A DNA stretch of 64,000 nucleotides from Macrobrachium rosenbergii (GCF_040412425.1 NC_089766.1:49757297-49821296); one strand, 5' to 3'; shown: positions 1 through 11,849, numbered from the stretch's first letter. Program-made: numbers and translations. The notes: generated by a model not told the origin, from the letters alone.

Positions 1-240
1 ATTTTAGAGACAAGCGATCAGAATTGGAAACAAATTAAGACCGCAGCGGGAAAGCGAAAGTTCCGGAGCGCAGCGTATGGCACGGCAACCTGTGCTACAA
101 GAGGGCAAAAGATAAATTTGAATTAAAAAAAAAAAATGAAACTTTTTTTTTTTTCATGCAAAATCACCGACGGTATTCAATACTAATCGGCTCTGACATA
201 CCACGAGTTAAATTAATGCTTATGAAGATTTTAATGTCCA

Positions 241-241
241 A

Positions 242-325
<84 letters not shown>
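241..325 (+). repeat. (ATT)n microsatellite
   Basis: Uninterrupted ATT trinucleotide, about 28 units. Confidence 0.98.
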
Positions 326-516
326 GGAAAAATACTCATAGTAGCACGGGTCTTGAAATGGAGAAACAAATCCACAGTTATGTAGGAGTACACATATTTA
401 AAAACAAATTTACACAGAAAGCTTTCGGAAATCTGTTCGAACAGACTCCCGAAAGCTCTCTGTAGAGATTGATTTTTAAATATACGTACCCATACATAAC
501 TGCGGATTTGTTTCTC

Positions 517-517
<1 letters not shown>
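326..517. mobile_element. Foldback unit inside (ATT)n, copy 1
   Basis: Flanked on both sides by (ATT)n in the same orientation (241-325 and 518-568). AATGGAGAAACAAATCC at 357 recurs inverted at 505-520, and a second inner hairpin lies at 420-460 (AGCTTTCGG...CCGAAAGCT). It begins AAAAATACTCATAGTAGCA. Confidence 0.6.
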
Positions 518-568
<51 letters not shown>

Positions 569-570
<2 letters not shown>

Positions 571-1596
571 GTTAGGCCTGTGGTTGGATAGACTCCTCCA
601 TAGTTATCCGTTTTCCATCGCTTTCTCGTGATTATGCAATGAAGAACATTGCAAAGGATGTGGAGTTAACAGAAATGTCCTAGAAGTTCCCAAAAACGAT
701 TTTAGTCGTTTGTTTCGGCTACTACTATTCCTGTCGTCGCTTTAAAAGGATTACCGTATACACTGTATCCATTCGCATCCTACGGTAACGATTTTGCGCC
801 ATCGCAACGAGAAATGATGCGTAAGAGTTGTGGGGGAGGATCTTTGGAAGTCATTAGTAATCAGCATAATATTTGTTCTGGTTGGGAGCGGCGCATGCGC
901 CATTGGTTACGAATAGGGGGAAAGAGGGGAGGGTAGGGGTTGCTCAGTAGGGACCTCCTCTGAAGATATAACAGAGCTCGACGGTGTTCGATTTCATGCG
1001 TTGATGGATTAACTCGCTGGTTGCAATAACATAGGGGGAGTTTATTAGAGGGTGATAGAACGCGCCAGTTATCTCTCCGGCTCTACGGTGGTGATTATTG
1101 CTTTATCATTCCGGCGGTACTTGTTTTTTTATTCGTAATACTACCATTATAATAACAGTAGATAAAATGCTTATATTAAAACGTTAACTCATAATATATT
1201 GCTGTATAATTTCGGTTTATTTTGTAATCCTGTCAAAATGATGATTACGATAATGATAAGTAATAGTAGTAGTACTTTTAATATTAATATCATTTGTGAT
1301 TATTAGTATTATTTGCACGTCTCTGTAAAGCGACGAAAGTTTTTTATTTAGCGCCGACCTAAAGTTTTCGTGCGTTAGGGCCTGAGCATTTCATCTTATA
1401 CCTCGACCTGAATCTTAGGAGAGACTGAGGCGAAGCGATGAGACTTCAGAGGGCGGTTGTTCCTAACCTCTTTAATTCGTTGAGATTCAGAATTTTTGTG
1501 GATTCCTTACGCGTTTGGTCCATTGCACCATTGAACTTGAAACCGGCCTGGTCACCACTTCCATAATGCAGCGGTCAGTTTTTGGACTTTATGTTT
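569..1596. other. Unique sequence, no gene recognised
   Basis: Apart from the promoter-like patch at 880-1110, nothing is identified. Short frames only. Confidence 0.6.
880..1110. promoter_or_regulatory. Promoter-like CpG patch with NRF1 and CCAAT-type sites
   Basis: The palindrome GCGCATGCGC (about 892-901), an NRF1-type site, is followed by CCATTGG (inverted CCAAT), purine/G-rich tracts and an initiator-like TCAGT at about 945. Several GATA-type words follow (AGATAT, TTATCT, GATAG). This resembles a housekeeping-type promoter, but no exon is recognisable downstream. It may be the distant promoter of the GATA gene or unrelated. Confidence 0.25.
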
Positions 1597-1901
1597 GTAG
1601 GGGGTTAGTGCCGGCAGTGCACCTCACGGGCACTCTGTAGGCAATACTTTGCAGCCTCCCTTCGGCCCCTTGCTGCATCCCCTTTCATTCCTTTTACTGT
1701 ACCTCCCTTCATATTCTCTGTCTTTCATCTTGCTGTCCACTCCCTCCTAACAATTATTTCCTAGTGCAACTGCGAGGTTTTCCTCCTGGTACACCTTTCA
1801 AACCTACCTCCACTCAATTTCCTTTCCAGCGCTGGATGACCTCATAGGTCCCAGCGCTTGGTCTTTGGCCTAAACTCTATTTCCATTTCAGTCCATTCCA
1901 T
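1597..1901 (+). repeat. Family A SINE-like repeat, copy 1
   Basis: About 290-bp repeat found at least ten times in this window. It starts GTAGGGGGTTAGTGCC, contains CCCTTCGGCCCC and CTTTTACTGTACCTCC, then GTGCAACTGCGAGGTTTTCC, and ends with CAGCGCT...GACCTCATAGGTCC and CTAAATTCTAT. The + strand is pyrimidine-rich and contains CCTTTCCAGCG, a ready-made splice-acceptor-like word. No coding capacity and no clear tRNA boxes were seen. Confidence 0.85.
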
Positions 1902-2044
1902 TTTCTTCTTATAAGCAGGCAGATCCATTGCTTCCCGCTGGGTCAACCCCCACCTCTTTTTCCTTCCTAGGCTGGAGAAGGCGCAAGTTGGCTGTTCAAT
2001 GAAATGAATGTGTTACATCTTTCAATTTTTTCAAGTGTCTTCGA

Positions 2045-2523
2045 TGGGACTTTGACAGTTCACAGTTGATCCCTGATCCCCCTTTCCTGCTAAGGGCAAC
2101 CAGATTCGCTGAACAGCAGAAGCACCAATAGGCAGCAAATGTGCCTCGGTGTCGAACTTCTTGGTTCCAGAGGGCCTTTATTCCTCCTCACACCGTTGGA
2201 CTGTGGAACAGTCTCCCTACTGAGGATGTTTTGCAATTAGAACTTCAAAAAATCAAGCTTAGATGCAGTGCTTTATTACCAGTGCTGTTCTCCTTGCATT
2301 TTAATACATTTTTATCTATTTATTAATTAATTTTTCTTTTTAATAAGTGAGATCTCATCATTGTGTATTTCCCTTTACCTTTTCTTAACCTCCTAATGAG
2401 CACCTTATTCTTTGGAAGCTTGAATTTCAAGTCAGTTGCCCCTTGGGTGGGCTTGTTCCACATGAATGGGGTTCTTCATCTTCTGAATAATAATAATGAT
2501 AATAATAATAATAATAATAATAA
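2045..2523 (+). mobile_element. Non-LTR retrotransposon 3' end with (ATT)n-type tail
   Basis: The frame around 2141-2320 reads RCRTSWFQRAFIP...VGLWNSLP, which matches the C-terminal motif found just before the end of CR1/Jockey-type reverse transcriptases. It ends FSLHFNTFLSIY and stop, followed by a 3' UTR and an A/T trinucleotide tail (2487-2523). A TAG at 2129 and the absence of the rest of the ORF show it is a dead 5'-truncated copy. The same 3' UTR recurs on the - strand at 27055-27275. Confidence 0.65.
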
Positions 2524-3299
2524 TGGTGTTTATTGGACGACGTATTGTTTCCGTGGGAGTCAACCTTATTGCTTTATTTGTAAGACCTTTCTAAGGGAGT
2601 TGTCTTTGCCTTAAAATAAATTAAGTTCATGAATTAGAAATGATGATGTCTTGCAAACCATTGCAGAAAAACAAATTTATATAAGAAGTTTTCAAAAATC
2701 ACTGAGGGAAAATGGAAACGAAGTCAAGAGGCATTTGTGTCTCATTTCACTCTGGGCATTGCGTCGGTAACTATGACATAATGAAAATAAAAATGAGAGA
2801 GGAATCAGCGCACATTTTGCGGTTCCTCTTCCTCACCTTTCGCGCTCAGAGGAAGATTTTGAATTTAGGAGACATTAGAGCGTATTAACCTTCTGGGCAA
2901 TAAAGTCTACTGAAAGAAGTCATAATAAGTTTTCCCGAGACGACGAAATTTCTTATTAGTATTTTTCCTTTCACGTTTGGTATTGTCATTATCTTTACGG
3001 CGTTATTGTTGTTATTAGTGCTATTTTTATTGCCATCATTTCCATTACTGCACCTGGCGTTGCTGCTCTAACTGAGTTTACGTGGAAGTTTGTCATCATT
3101 GTTATTACTGCTTTCAAAATTTTTGATGACAGTTCCGGAAATCTCGTTATTTGGTTGTGATATTTCACCTTCCACTGAAGTCGATGAACATAGATTCTGG
3201 TGAAGTGAGCATTCCAGCAAAAAATCAAGACGGGTTAAAGATGATGCACTAGAAAAAAAATAAATATATAAAGCGTTGACCGTCTTACTTTTCAGGAAG

Positions 3300-3535
3300 A
3301 TTGAAGTCTTTAAGACTCTGGGGTCACAGAGAGTGGCTCTTGCCTTGTGTCGAGGGTGAGCTAGCTAAGAGTGGTCTGGGGGGGGTGGTTGATTTTGACC
3401 AAGGATTTTTAGTATTATATGCATATTATTTGGAATGCGCCTTTTGAGGAAGACAATTTTGGAAAGGGGGCCCGAATGACGTTCTGACATATGGTGAAAA
3501 GGTGCATGGGCCAAAAAATAGTTGAGAACTACTGG
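3300..3535 (-). mobile_element. hAT-type element end
   Basis: AGTTGAGAACTACTGG at about 3520-3535 is the reverse complement of the CCAGTRGTTCTCAACY terminus common to hAT (Charlie-like) transposons and their MITEs. The left boundary is not defined. Confidence 0.4.
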
Positions 3536-3570
3536 TCTAACAGCTCTCTAGAACAACTTCTGAACTAATT

Positions 3571-3955
3571 TATATAAAAACAAGTAAAAAATGCGCCGAA
3601 GTTTCTTCGTCGAAATCGAGTTTTCTGTACGGCGTATAATGCTGTTTGAAACTCTCAGATACGGCCCATGAAACTTTCAGCTACGGCCCGGTGGTGGCCT
3701 GTGTTTTTGGCACCTATAGCGGTGCCAGACGCACGATCATGGCTAACTTTAACCTTATATAAAATTATAAACTACTGAGGAGGGTAGAGGGCTGCAATTT
3801 GGTATTTTTGATGATTGGAAGGTGGATTATCAACATAACAACTTGCAGCCCTCTAACCTCAGTAGTTTTTAAGACCTGAGGGCGGACAGCAAAAGTGCGG
3901 ACGGATAGACAAATAGCCATTTTAATAGTTTTATTTCACAGAAAACTAAAAACAG
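3571..3955 (-). repeat. Family B repeat with internal hairpin, copy 1
   Basis: About 380-bp non-coding element, five copies in the window. In sense orientation it runs TTTTCTGT.AAATAAAACTAT, CTGTCCGCCCTCAGATCTTA, AAAACTACTGAGGCTAGAGG and GCTGCAAATTGGTATGTTGA. It then returns as an inverted repeat (CATACCAAATTGCAGCCCTC, AGCCTCAGTAGTTTTTATTT) and ends CTCGATTGCGCCGAAGAAAC. The central inverted repeat has arms of about 50 bases. Confidence 0.8.
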
Positions 3956-4718
3956 AGAGATTTGTAAAGGGGTAAAACAGAGATAAGGATTGAAAAGCTG
4001 ACTAAGTATTTGGCTTCTAAATTGAATCAGGCACAAGGAACGATGAAGGTGGTATTCAGGAGAGGACACCTCAACCCGCTACAGCCATGGAGAAACAGCG
4101 AAGAAAAGAACCACTTCTAGTGCTTCACCTTCAACCCAGATTTAGCTAATATAAATGCCGAATGATCTAACCAAGACTCCTTGATAATTCGAACTTGGAT
4201 CCGCAGGATTACATGAAGTCACAGAAGAGGAAGAAGAAATAGAAGTTTACTTTATATCTCTGATGAGATGAGCTGCAACGCCTTGCGTCAGGCCCACCCA
4301 ATCGCCGCATCCGAATCTCGGCCGATATCTCCGGATAACATGAAACGAGACCGAAAATGGCCGTCCTAAGTAGCGTGGAAAGTGAGAGAAAATATGCCAA
4401 GGGTATAATCACCAACGTGTGAAGATGAAAAACAAGTCAAGTGCTTGAGAACGTCATAAATGAATCATGTAATTGCCGCTTGATTTGTCTTGCATGCAGA
4501 CATTTAGATTACGTAAGTGCAGTATTGAGCCGGGGAACAGGAACTCGAGGTATATAGTTACCACATTAGCGGCAATTCGTCTGTATTTAACTCACTTGTT
4601 GTCGCTGCTCTTGTTTTTTATCGCCAGTGTTTGCTGGTGCCATTATCACTGTTCTTTTTGCTGTTGTTTGCGTTGTTATTTGTACCTTTGGGGGTATTCA
4701 GGTTCCAACTATTTCTAG

Positions 4719-5033
4719 TTTTCTGTGGAAGAAAAACTTTTTCTGTCCGCCCTCAGATCTTAAAAACTATTGGGGCTACAAGGCTGCAAATTGGTATGTT
4801 GATCATCCACTCTCCAGTCATCAAACATACCAAATTGCAGCCCTCTAGCATCAGTAGTTTTTATTTTATTTAAGGCTAAATTTAGCCATGATCGTGCGTC
4901 TGGCACCGTTAAAGGTGCCAACAACACAGGCCACCACTAGGCTGTGGCTGAGAGTTTCATACAGCATTATACGCTGTGCAGAAAACTCGATTGCGCCGAA
5001 GAAACTTCAGCGTATTTTTTACTTGTTTTCATT
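4719..5033 (+). repeat. Family B repeat, copy 2
   Basis: Sense copy with the inverted-repeat core intact and a right end GCGCCGAAGAAACTTCAGCG. Confidence 0.8.
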
Positions 5034-5950
5034 ATACACGAAGAGGATAATGTTTCACGAAATAGCCACGTAAAACTGTAGACACGTAATACGAAATATC
5101 AGAAAATCTTTGTCGCTGTTCCTTCCTTGGAACTAGCATGACATTGTGAACTGAAAGTCGGTTTGATCATTCTTCCTGTCTTGGTCACCTGTGTCAGGAA
5201 TTCCTCGTCATCTCGAAGTGTTCGCCGAATTCAAGGACATCGCTCATCGTCCCAAGGCGCTGCTGTCACCCAGACGGTTTTTTCGCCATCTTGTGCCGCC
5301 CTGCCACCAGTACGGACACCAAAACCTGGCTCATGTTGTCTGTCGCTCGGGCAGAATCGTTCGTTACCGTGCACGCGAATTTTTCGGGCTGAAGGGAATA
5401 ATCGTTTATGCACGTAACCAAGTATTATATATACTTCATACTGTCGGCTTCGCAAAGATTTGTTTTCCATCTGTTCAGGTATATATTTAGCAAGAGTACC
5501 CGAGAGGATATACTTTTCCCAGGTATAACTCAGATGTGACCGATGTTATTTTACGCTCTCAATTAAAAATAAATCCCAATAATATATTTTGCTACATGAC
5601 TCGATTAGCACAGGCTAATCATGGCTCCACTGAGTTCATTTAAATAATAATTTCGTTAGTTTACAACGTGTCGTATTGCATTCTCCATTTTTTTTCAAGA
5701 GCGAACGAAGGTGTTGATTTTCGGCTGCAAGACGAATGAGATGCGCAGCTTTCCTTTTGACACCTTTGTCGGCGGAAACTTTCGGAAATATTCAAGAGTA
5801 TGACAAAATTCGCACGTGTGACAGTGCCTGTAGGCTGGTATGTTTTTGCATATTTGTATTTCGAGAATCTGAAGTATACGATCGAGAAGATTTTATTTAT
5901 TGATTTCGTAACTTATCTGATATTACATTTATTCACATAAACTTATTATT
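5034..5950. other. Unique sequence with an open-frame island
   Basis: 5163-5490 is open in several frames on both strands and richer in GC than its flanks, but no protein family is recognisable. The rest is plain. Confidence 0.4.
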
Positions 5951-5958
5951 ATTTGTTA

Positions 5959-5961
<3 letters not shown>

Positions 5962-6029
<68 letters not shown>
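5962..6029. repeat. (TA)n microsatellite
   Basis: Alternating TA; left flank of the SINE palindrome. Confidence 0.98.
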
Positions 6030-6036
<7 letters not shown>

Positions 6037-6206
6037 ATTATTTAATGTTATTCAATTTGTATATATATAATACATTTTATTTCTAAACTTTTCTTCTATT
6101 TATTTTCACACGTGGGCAATCTAATCTACATAGCCCTTCGACCTGTTGCATGAGAATGAATGCATATTATACACACAAACACATATCTACATTTTATAGA
6201 TATGTA

Positions 6207-6519
6207 ATTGTAATAGCCACAATACCCTCTAAACTTCTCGAATTCTTCGCGCTTTTTTGGATACGCTTGTCACTGCAGTCTTAGATCCAAGTGCAAAGAA
6301 TTTTTGAAACGGTTATGATGTCCGATAGCGGGAATCGAACCCGCGTCCCTTAATCACAACGAAGTGACGTTGTGATTAGATGTGGGTTCGTTTCCCGCTA
6401 CCGGACATCATAACCACTTCAGATTACTTGGATTTGCATCTAAGGCTTTGCAGTGACAAGCGTATCCAAAAAAGCGCGTAGAATTCGAGAAGTTAAGACG
6501 GCACTGTGCCTATTACAAT
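6207..6519. repeat. Large palindrome formed by two head-to-head tRNA-related SINE copies
   Basis: Arms of about 150 bases are inverted around 6361-6368. The left arm contains CGGGAATCGAACCCGCG and the right arm CGGGAAACGAACCC reading in reverse: tRNA T-arm/B-box sequences on opposite strands. Outer parts also match (CTTCTCGAATTCT, CGCTTTTTTGGATACGCTTG). Arms are not identical, so it has diverged since forming. TA arrays flank it. Confidence 0.75.
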
Positions 6520-6522
6520 AAC

Positions 6523-6527
6523 ATGTA

Positions 6528-6609
<82 letters not shown>

Positions 6610-6620
6610 ATATATATATT
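6523..6620. repeat. (TA)n microsatellite
   Basis: Alternating TA with few interruptions; right flank of the SINE palindrome. Confidence 0.98.
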
Positions 6621-6955
6621 TGTGTTTTAATGTAATACTGAGAGTAAGTTATGAAATGAAGAAAAATACATCCTTTTTACCAGGACTGTTACTGTATGTG
6701 CTTAATTATGATCTGAATGAAGGAATCCAGGATGCTCAACAATTTAGACGAGGATCATTAGATAATACATATATATACACATATATACTGTATATATATA
6801 TTAATATTTTTTATACGTGTGTTAGAATAATACTAAGATTAATCGTTATATGGCGTGACGAGAAATAGATCGTTTAGGCTATCTCAAGAATAGAATTATC
6901 TCCCTAACTATGATGTGAATGAAGAAATATAGAACGTCCGACAATTCCGACAACA

Positions 6956-6958
<3 letters not shown>

Positions 6959-7013
<55 letters not shown>
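6959..7013. repeat. (TA)n microsatellite
   Basis: Pure TA. Confidence 0.98.
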
Positions 7014-7019
<6 letters not shown>

Positions 7020-7118
7020 TTATATATATATTTTAGAAAAGTATATAAGTTGTACTTAAATACTTTTCGTGAAGTGAACGAGGATCATAAAATTGCTAAA
7101 TGGAATTACCATGAGATG

Positions 7119-7120
7119 AA

Positions 7121-7178
<58 letters not shown>

Positions 7179-7240
7179 AAGATGAAGACCCTTATTCATA
7201 TGGAACAAGCCCACCAAAGGGGCCACTGAATAAGCAAAAA
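7119..7240 (-). mobile_element. (ATT)n tract plus LINE tail fragment
   Basis: (ATT)n at 7119-7174 followed by about 60 bases matching the extreme 3' end of the LINE family above (CAGAAGATGAAG, then GGAACAAGCCCACC). Confidence 0.5.
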
Positions 7241-7350
7241 TGCCCGAATAAATATAATTCATATAAGCGGTATATGGACTTTGTAGAATTACAAGTCTCA
7301 TTATCAGGATGATACTCTCAGTGACGTTAATTAATATTCACTCAGTAAAG

Positions 7351-7772
7351 GTGATATAAAAACAAGTAAAAAATGCGTCAAAGTTTCTTCGGCGCAATCG
7401 AGTTTTATGTACAGCGACTACAGCGTATAATCAAGACCACCGAAAACAGATCTATCTTTCGGTGGTCTCGGTATAATGCTATATGAGCCGCCTCCCGAGA
7501 AACTTTAACCACTACCGGTGGTGGCATATCCTATGTCGTTGCCAGAAGCACGATCATAGGTAACTTTAACCTTAAATAAAATCAAAACTACTTAGGAGGC
7601 TAGAGGGCTGCAATTTGGTATGTTTGGTGATTGGAGGGTGGATGATCAATATAACAATTTGCAGCCCTCTAGCCTCAGTAGTTTTTAAGATCGGAGGGCG
7701 GACAGAAAAAAAGTGCGAACGGGCAGACAAAGCCGGCACAATAGTTTTATTTACAGAAAACTTAAAAAATAC
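7351..7772 (-). repeat. Family B repeat, copy 3
   Basis: Reverse copy that also carries a second small hairpin (GACCACCGAAA...TTTCGGTGGTCTC, about 7436-7473). Confidence 0.8.
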
Positions 7773-7933
7773 ACTGAACAGACTACAAGTCAGTTGGTAA
7801 ATAAACCAACAAAGAATTATATAGTAGTTTAGTTGTATTGCATTCCATTCAACCGGGTGTGTATAATACATGCAAACACTGTTTGATAAATGACCTTTGC
7901 AGAAACAAAGAAATATGTTAATTTTACTGCTCA

Positions 7934-8015
7934 AGGAGAGAGAGAGAGAGAGAGAGAGAGACCTAATATAAAAGGTGGCATATATGCAGATGCATTATAT
8001 AAATATATATATCTA

Positions 8016-8085
<70 letters not shown>

Positions 8086-8110
8086 CAGTATATATATACC
8101 GTATATACAG
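7934..8110. repeat. (AG)n then interrupted (TA)n
   Basis: AG run at 7934-7961 and TA arrays to about 8110, with CATACA interruptions. Confidence 0.95.
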
Positions 8111-8286
8111 TACAGTATATGTGTGAGTGTTTGAATGCAAAATACTGCGTGGAACTATTTTCATTGGTAATATTTCGCATTATTTATAGATTTATATATG
8201 TATATATATACTGTTATACGTATATATATATGAATATAAGTGGAGATTTGGTTTCTGCATTAATCTAAAATAATACCGAATGGATA

Positions 8287-8318
8287 AAGAGAGAGAGAGA
8301 GAAAGAGAGAGAGAGAGG
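8287..8318. repeat. (AG)n microsatellite
   Basis: GA dinucleotide run, one interruption. Confidence 0.95.
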
Positions 8319-8639
8319 GGAAGCTAGAACGCTACAAGACACACTGTAAAATACCAGAATTTCCTCTTCCCGGAAAGACGTCCAGACCGTTTTTCGAACT
8401 CTTCAACCCGACCAACAAAAAAAAAAAAAAAAACAGCAATAAAAAAAAAAAAAGGAAGAAAAAACAAGCCTCGCATATCGTATCTGTGAGTGTATCGAAG
8501 GCGTCGAAGACACAAGAACCGATTGTTGCTGTCTTCCGGTTCCTGGTATCTTCATCTTGAGTCAATGTTTGGAGAGCTCGCCCGTCGGCACCTTTGGAAC
8601 CGGGCCTCGGGGAACCACCAGAGACAATAATTAAGCTTG

Positions 8640-8684
8640 AGGTGAGGGGTGGTGGCTTTGGGGGCGGTGGGTGGTGGTTGGGGC
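8640..8684 (+). other. G-rich cluster
   Basis: GGTGAGGGGTGGTGG then GGGGGCGGTGGGTGG; weaker G-quadruplex potential, next to poly-A/poly-T runs. Confidence 0.5.
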
Positions 8685-8932
8685 GCCGCTGCTGTATCGT
8701 CAAGATGGGTAGTCTCTGATTTCGTTGTTATGTACGAAAGCTTTTTTTTTTTTTTTGTGTATGGAGAAATAAATCGATATTATATTAATATTTGTGTAGG
8801 TGTTTCCATCTATGACTGTTTCTTCTCAAGGAGGTGGTTCCGAGAGATGTAACCTTGTCAAATATAGATTAAATATCAGTTCGTATAATGGGATGATGAT
8901 GGATGAAGTTGTTTATGTCCAATTATATATCC

Positions 8933-8933
<1 letters not shown>

Positions 8934-8996
<63 letters not shown>

Positions 8997-9015
8997 ATAT
9001 ATATATAATTGTATG
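8934..9015. repeat. (TA)n microsatellite
   Basis: Pure TA to 8993, then interrupted. Confidence 0.98.
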
Positions 9016-9594
9016 TATGTATAATTATATATATGTATAATATATTGACAGTAAATGTCAGTTATTAAATAATGAAAATACAGGAAAGTGAGCTTGAAAT
9101 CTAATTCAGTAGCAGGCCATGTTATGTATCGGTTTTGAAATAATAACAGGTATTTCGAAAAGAAAATGTGATTGATTCATATCTCTGTTTCTTATATGAC
9201 ATGTCCTCGTAAACTCAGATAAATAAGAACTGCATTTTGAATTATTCGAAATGTAATTGATATTGATAGAAATATTGATATTGATATAGTTTTGAAGTCC
9301 ATAACTCTGCAACATCCATAAAGTATTTACTAGATGTGTGATATAATATAATATTATAAGGTTTTATTTCTTTAACTCCCTCGTTCATTCATTCATTCTT
9401 TCTTTCATCAGTTTACTTTTTATATTTATATATTTACTTAGAATATTTTAATAAAATAAAGACTAATTTGTGGGGTTTTGCTTTTAAGTTGTAAATTTTC
9501 ATTTCTCGTTTCGATTCATACTAGTCTTTTTAGCGATTAGGTTACTTTAACAAACTTCCAAAGAAATCCGGGGAACGGAAACGTAACTGGAAAT

Positions 9595-9626
<32 letters not shown>

Positions 9627-9939
9627 TTCATGGAACCGTTATCAAAAAGCGATCTTCCAGTATTGGCAATCATTGTCATTTAGTTGATTACTGTTGATTT
9701 TTTTTTTACGAAATAGAAAAAAAATCGCTGCTGAATCGTTATTACGGTATCCATTGCATTGTTACGACGTCCATTTTACGGTATAGCGATATTGTTATCT
9801 CGGGTATCGTTATAGCTCTGCGTCCAATATCCGACAGATAAGATAGTGAGAGGAATTTCGTTATTCGTGAGTTATTGCTGATAAACGCATCGTCACTGAT
9901 TCACGGTTTCAGTACATTGGATATGATATAATGATAAAT

Positions 9940-10006
9940 ATATATATATATATATATCACTGATTCATATATTTCATATATATATATATATGATATAATA
10001 TATATA

Positions 10007-10084
<78 letters not shown>
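9940..10084. repeat. (TA)n compound array
   Basis: Interrupted TA blocks, then a pure run from 10010. Confidence 0.98.
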
Positions 10085-10088
<4 letters not shown>

Positions 10089-10275
10089 CTAGTCGCTTTC
10101 CATCAGGTATATATGCAAGTGTAAAGGCCATAATTAACCTCTTACTTTCTCGATTTCCGGACACTTTTTGGATGTTCCCATCAATATGAGCCTTTAACCA
10201 AAATGAAGGAACCATAAATCCCATGATGGGATTCGAACTCAGGCGCAGTAGGTTAGGGTGAAGCTAACCTTAACC
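10085..10275 (-). mobile_element. Family D tRNA-related SINE
   Basis: GATGGGATTCGAACTC (a reversed B box) followed by GCGCAGTAGGTTAGGGTGAA; CACTTTTTGGATG upstream matches the other D copies. Confidence 0.5.
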
Positions 10276-10291
10276 TTATTCCCGCTCCCCG

Positions 10292-10296
<5 letters not shown>

Positions 10297-10370
<74 letters not shown>

Positions 10371-10372
10371 AA
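10297..10372. repeat. (CT)n-(CA)n microsatellite
   Basis: About 31 CT units followed by a short CA run. Confidence 0.98.
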
Positions 10373-10387
10373 CACATACTTATCGTT

Positions 10388-10650
10388 TTTTCTTCTGACT
10401 GAAAATACTGTAGACGATTTGGAATTTATTGAGTCCTCTGTTACACCAGATTTGAAATATGTATTTGTAATATTTGTAATGGCTGCAATGATCTCTTGAC
10501 TTAACATTTTGGATGTGCTTGTCACTACAAAGCCTAATTATCCAAATGAAAAATCCCAACTTCGTGGTGGGATTCGATCCAAGGCACAACAGGTTAGGGT
10601 GAGGTTAACCTTAGCGACCCAACTACCAAGAAAGATGGAAGACTTCTCTT
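10388..10650 (-). mobile_element. Family D repeat, tandem copy 1
   Basis: Runs from CTGACTGAAAATACTGTAGA through a reversed B box (GGGATTCGATCC) to ACCAAGAAAGATGG. The next 290 bases repeat it. Confidence 0.6.
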
Positions 10651-10694
10651 CTCTCTCTACATTGTATATACAATTCTAATCTCAGCTCTCTCAT

Positions 10695-10935
10695 ATTTAT
10701 CTTTTTCCTCAGACTGAAAATAGACGATTTGGAATTTATTGGGTCCTTTGTTATACCAGATTTGAAATATTTATTTGTAATATTTGTAATGGCTGCAATT
10801 TGGCTGTTTCAAATACATAAAGCCTAATTTCCAAATAAAAATCCCAACTTGTTTGGTGGGATTCGATCCATTGTTTTGCACAACAGGTTAAGATGAGGTT
10901 AACCTTGCGAAACAACCTAAAGGATGGAAGATCTA
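10695..10935 (-). mobile_element. Family D repeat, tandem copy 2
   Basis: Same order as 10388-10650, with short insertions that match words found at 11092 and 11163. Confidence 0.6.
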
Positions 10936-11419
10936 ATTTTGTCAAAAGTTCACACGCATTATCTATACAATTGAATCTTTGGGCGGCGGAATGAGAGTTT
11001 CTTCATTTGCTTCTTATCATTTGGGTACAAGGCTTGTAGTAATGTGGGATTATAAAGAAAAATTTTTAAATCTAAAAATTAACGAGGTCACTTTGGCTGT
11101 TTCAAATACATATGCATGTATATATCAGGTATATATGTACGTGTGTTTGTATGCAATATGTGGATCCATTGTTTTGCAGGAATAGGTTGAAGATGATAAA
11201 CTGGGAAAACCAAAACTTGAAATTATCCAATTATTGTCAAAAGAGCGACCCAGCATTATATCTCATAATGATGAACATGTTTGAGACCCCCGTCACATCT
11301 GCTGCGGATTATGCATTTGAAATCCACCTTTGTGAGAGCGATATTTTTACAATAATTCCAGAAAAAATAATTATAAAGTGGAAACTATCAGCTTGCTACC
11401 AACAAGCAATTACCGGAGT

Positions 11420-11429
11420 ATATATATAT

Positions 11430-11464
<35 letters not shown>

Positions 11465-11495
11465 ATACCATATATATATATTATATATATTATAA
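11420..11495. repeat. (TA)n microsatellite
   Basis: Interrupted TA. Confidence 0.95.
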
Positions 11496-11747
11496 CCCCG
11501 AAAACATGTGTTTGCTAAAGTTCTAAAACCCACACCTACGAATAAAGAGAAAAATACATGGTCGAAAGTAGTAGAATGATATTGAAATATAAAGCAAGAT
11601 AATCATAAATGACCCAAATTAGAAATATGATTCAGAATGGAATCTGAAATGTGCCTGATCAATCTCGCTCTCGAGGCTATAAGCTGCGGAACGTCTTGGC
11701 TTAGGGACCACTGTCATAACTGTGATTTTCTGATTGGTTGGTCTGTA

Positions 11748-11835
11748 TTCTTCTTCTTCCTCTACTTCTTCTTCTAGATTAATCCCTAGACGGGGGCCAT
11801 TGGTTTTAATGAGCCTTTTCCAGGTGTTTCTGTCT
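11748..11835 (+). mobile_element. Degenerate (TTC)n LINE-type tail
   Basis: TTC-rich run then TAGATTAATCCCTAGACGGG and CCTTTTCCAGGTGTTTCTGT, a diverged member of the group at 13961. Confidence 0.35.
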
Positions 11836-11849
11836 AGTCAAATATCGGA

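Noticed and set aside
6330..6420. Possible functional tRNA genes
   Set aside because: Only T-arm halves are present in inverted orientation; no complete cloverleaf can be drawn. The same holds for the tRNA-like parts at 10230, 19680 and 23310, which belong to SINEs.
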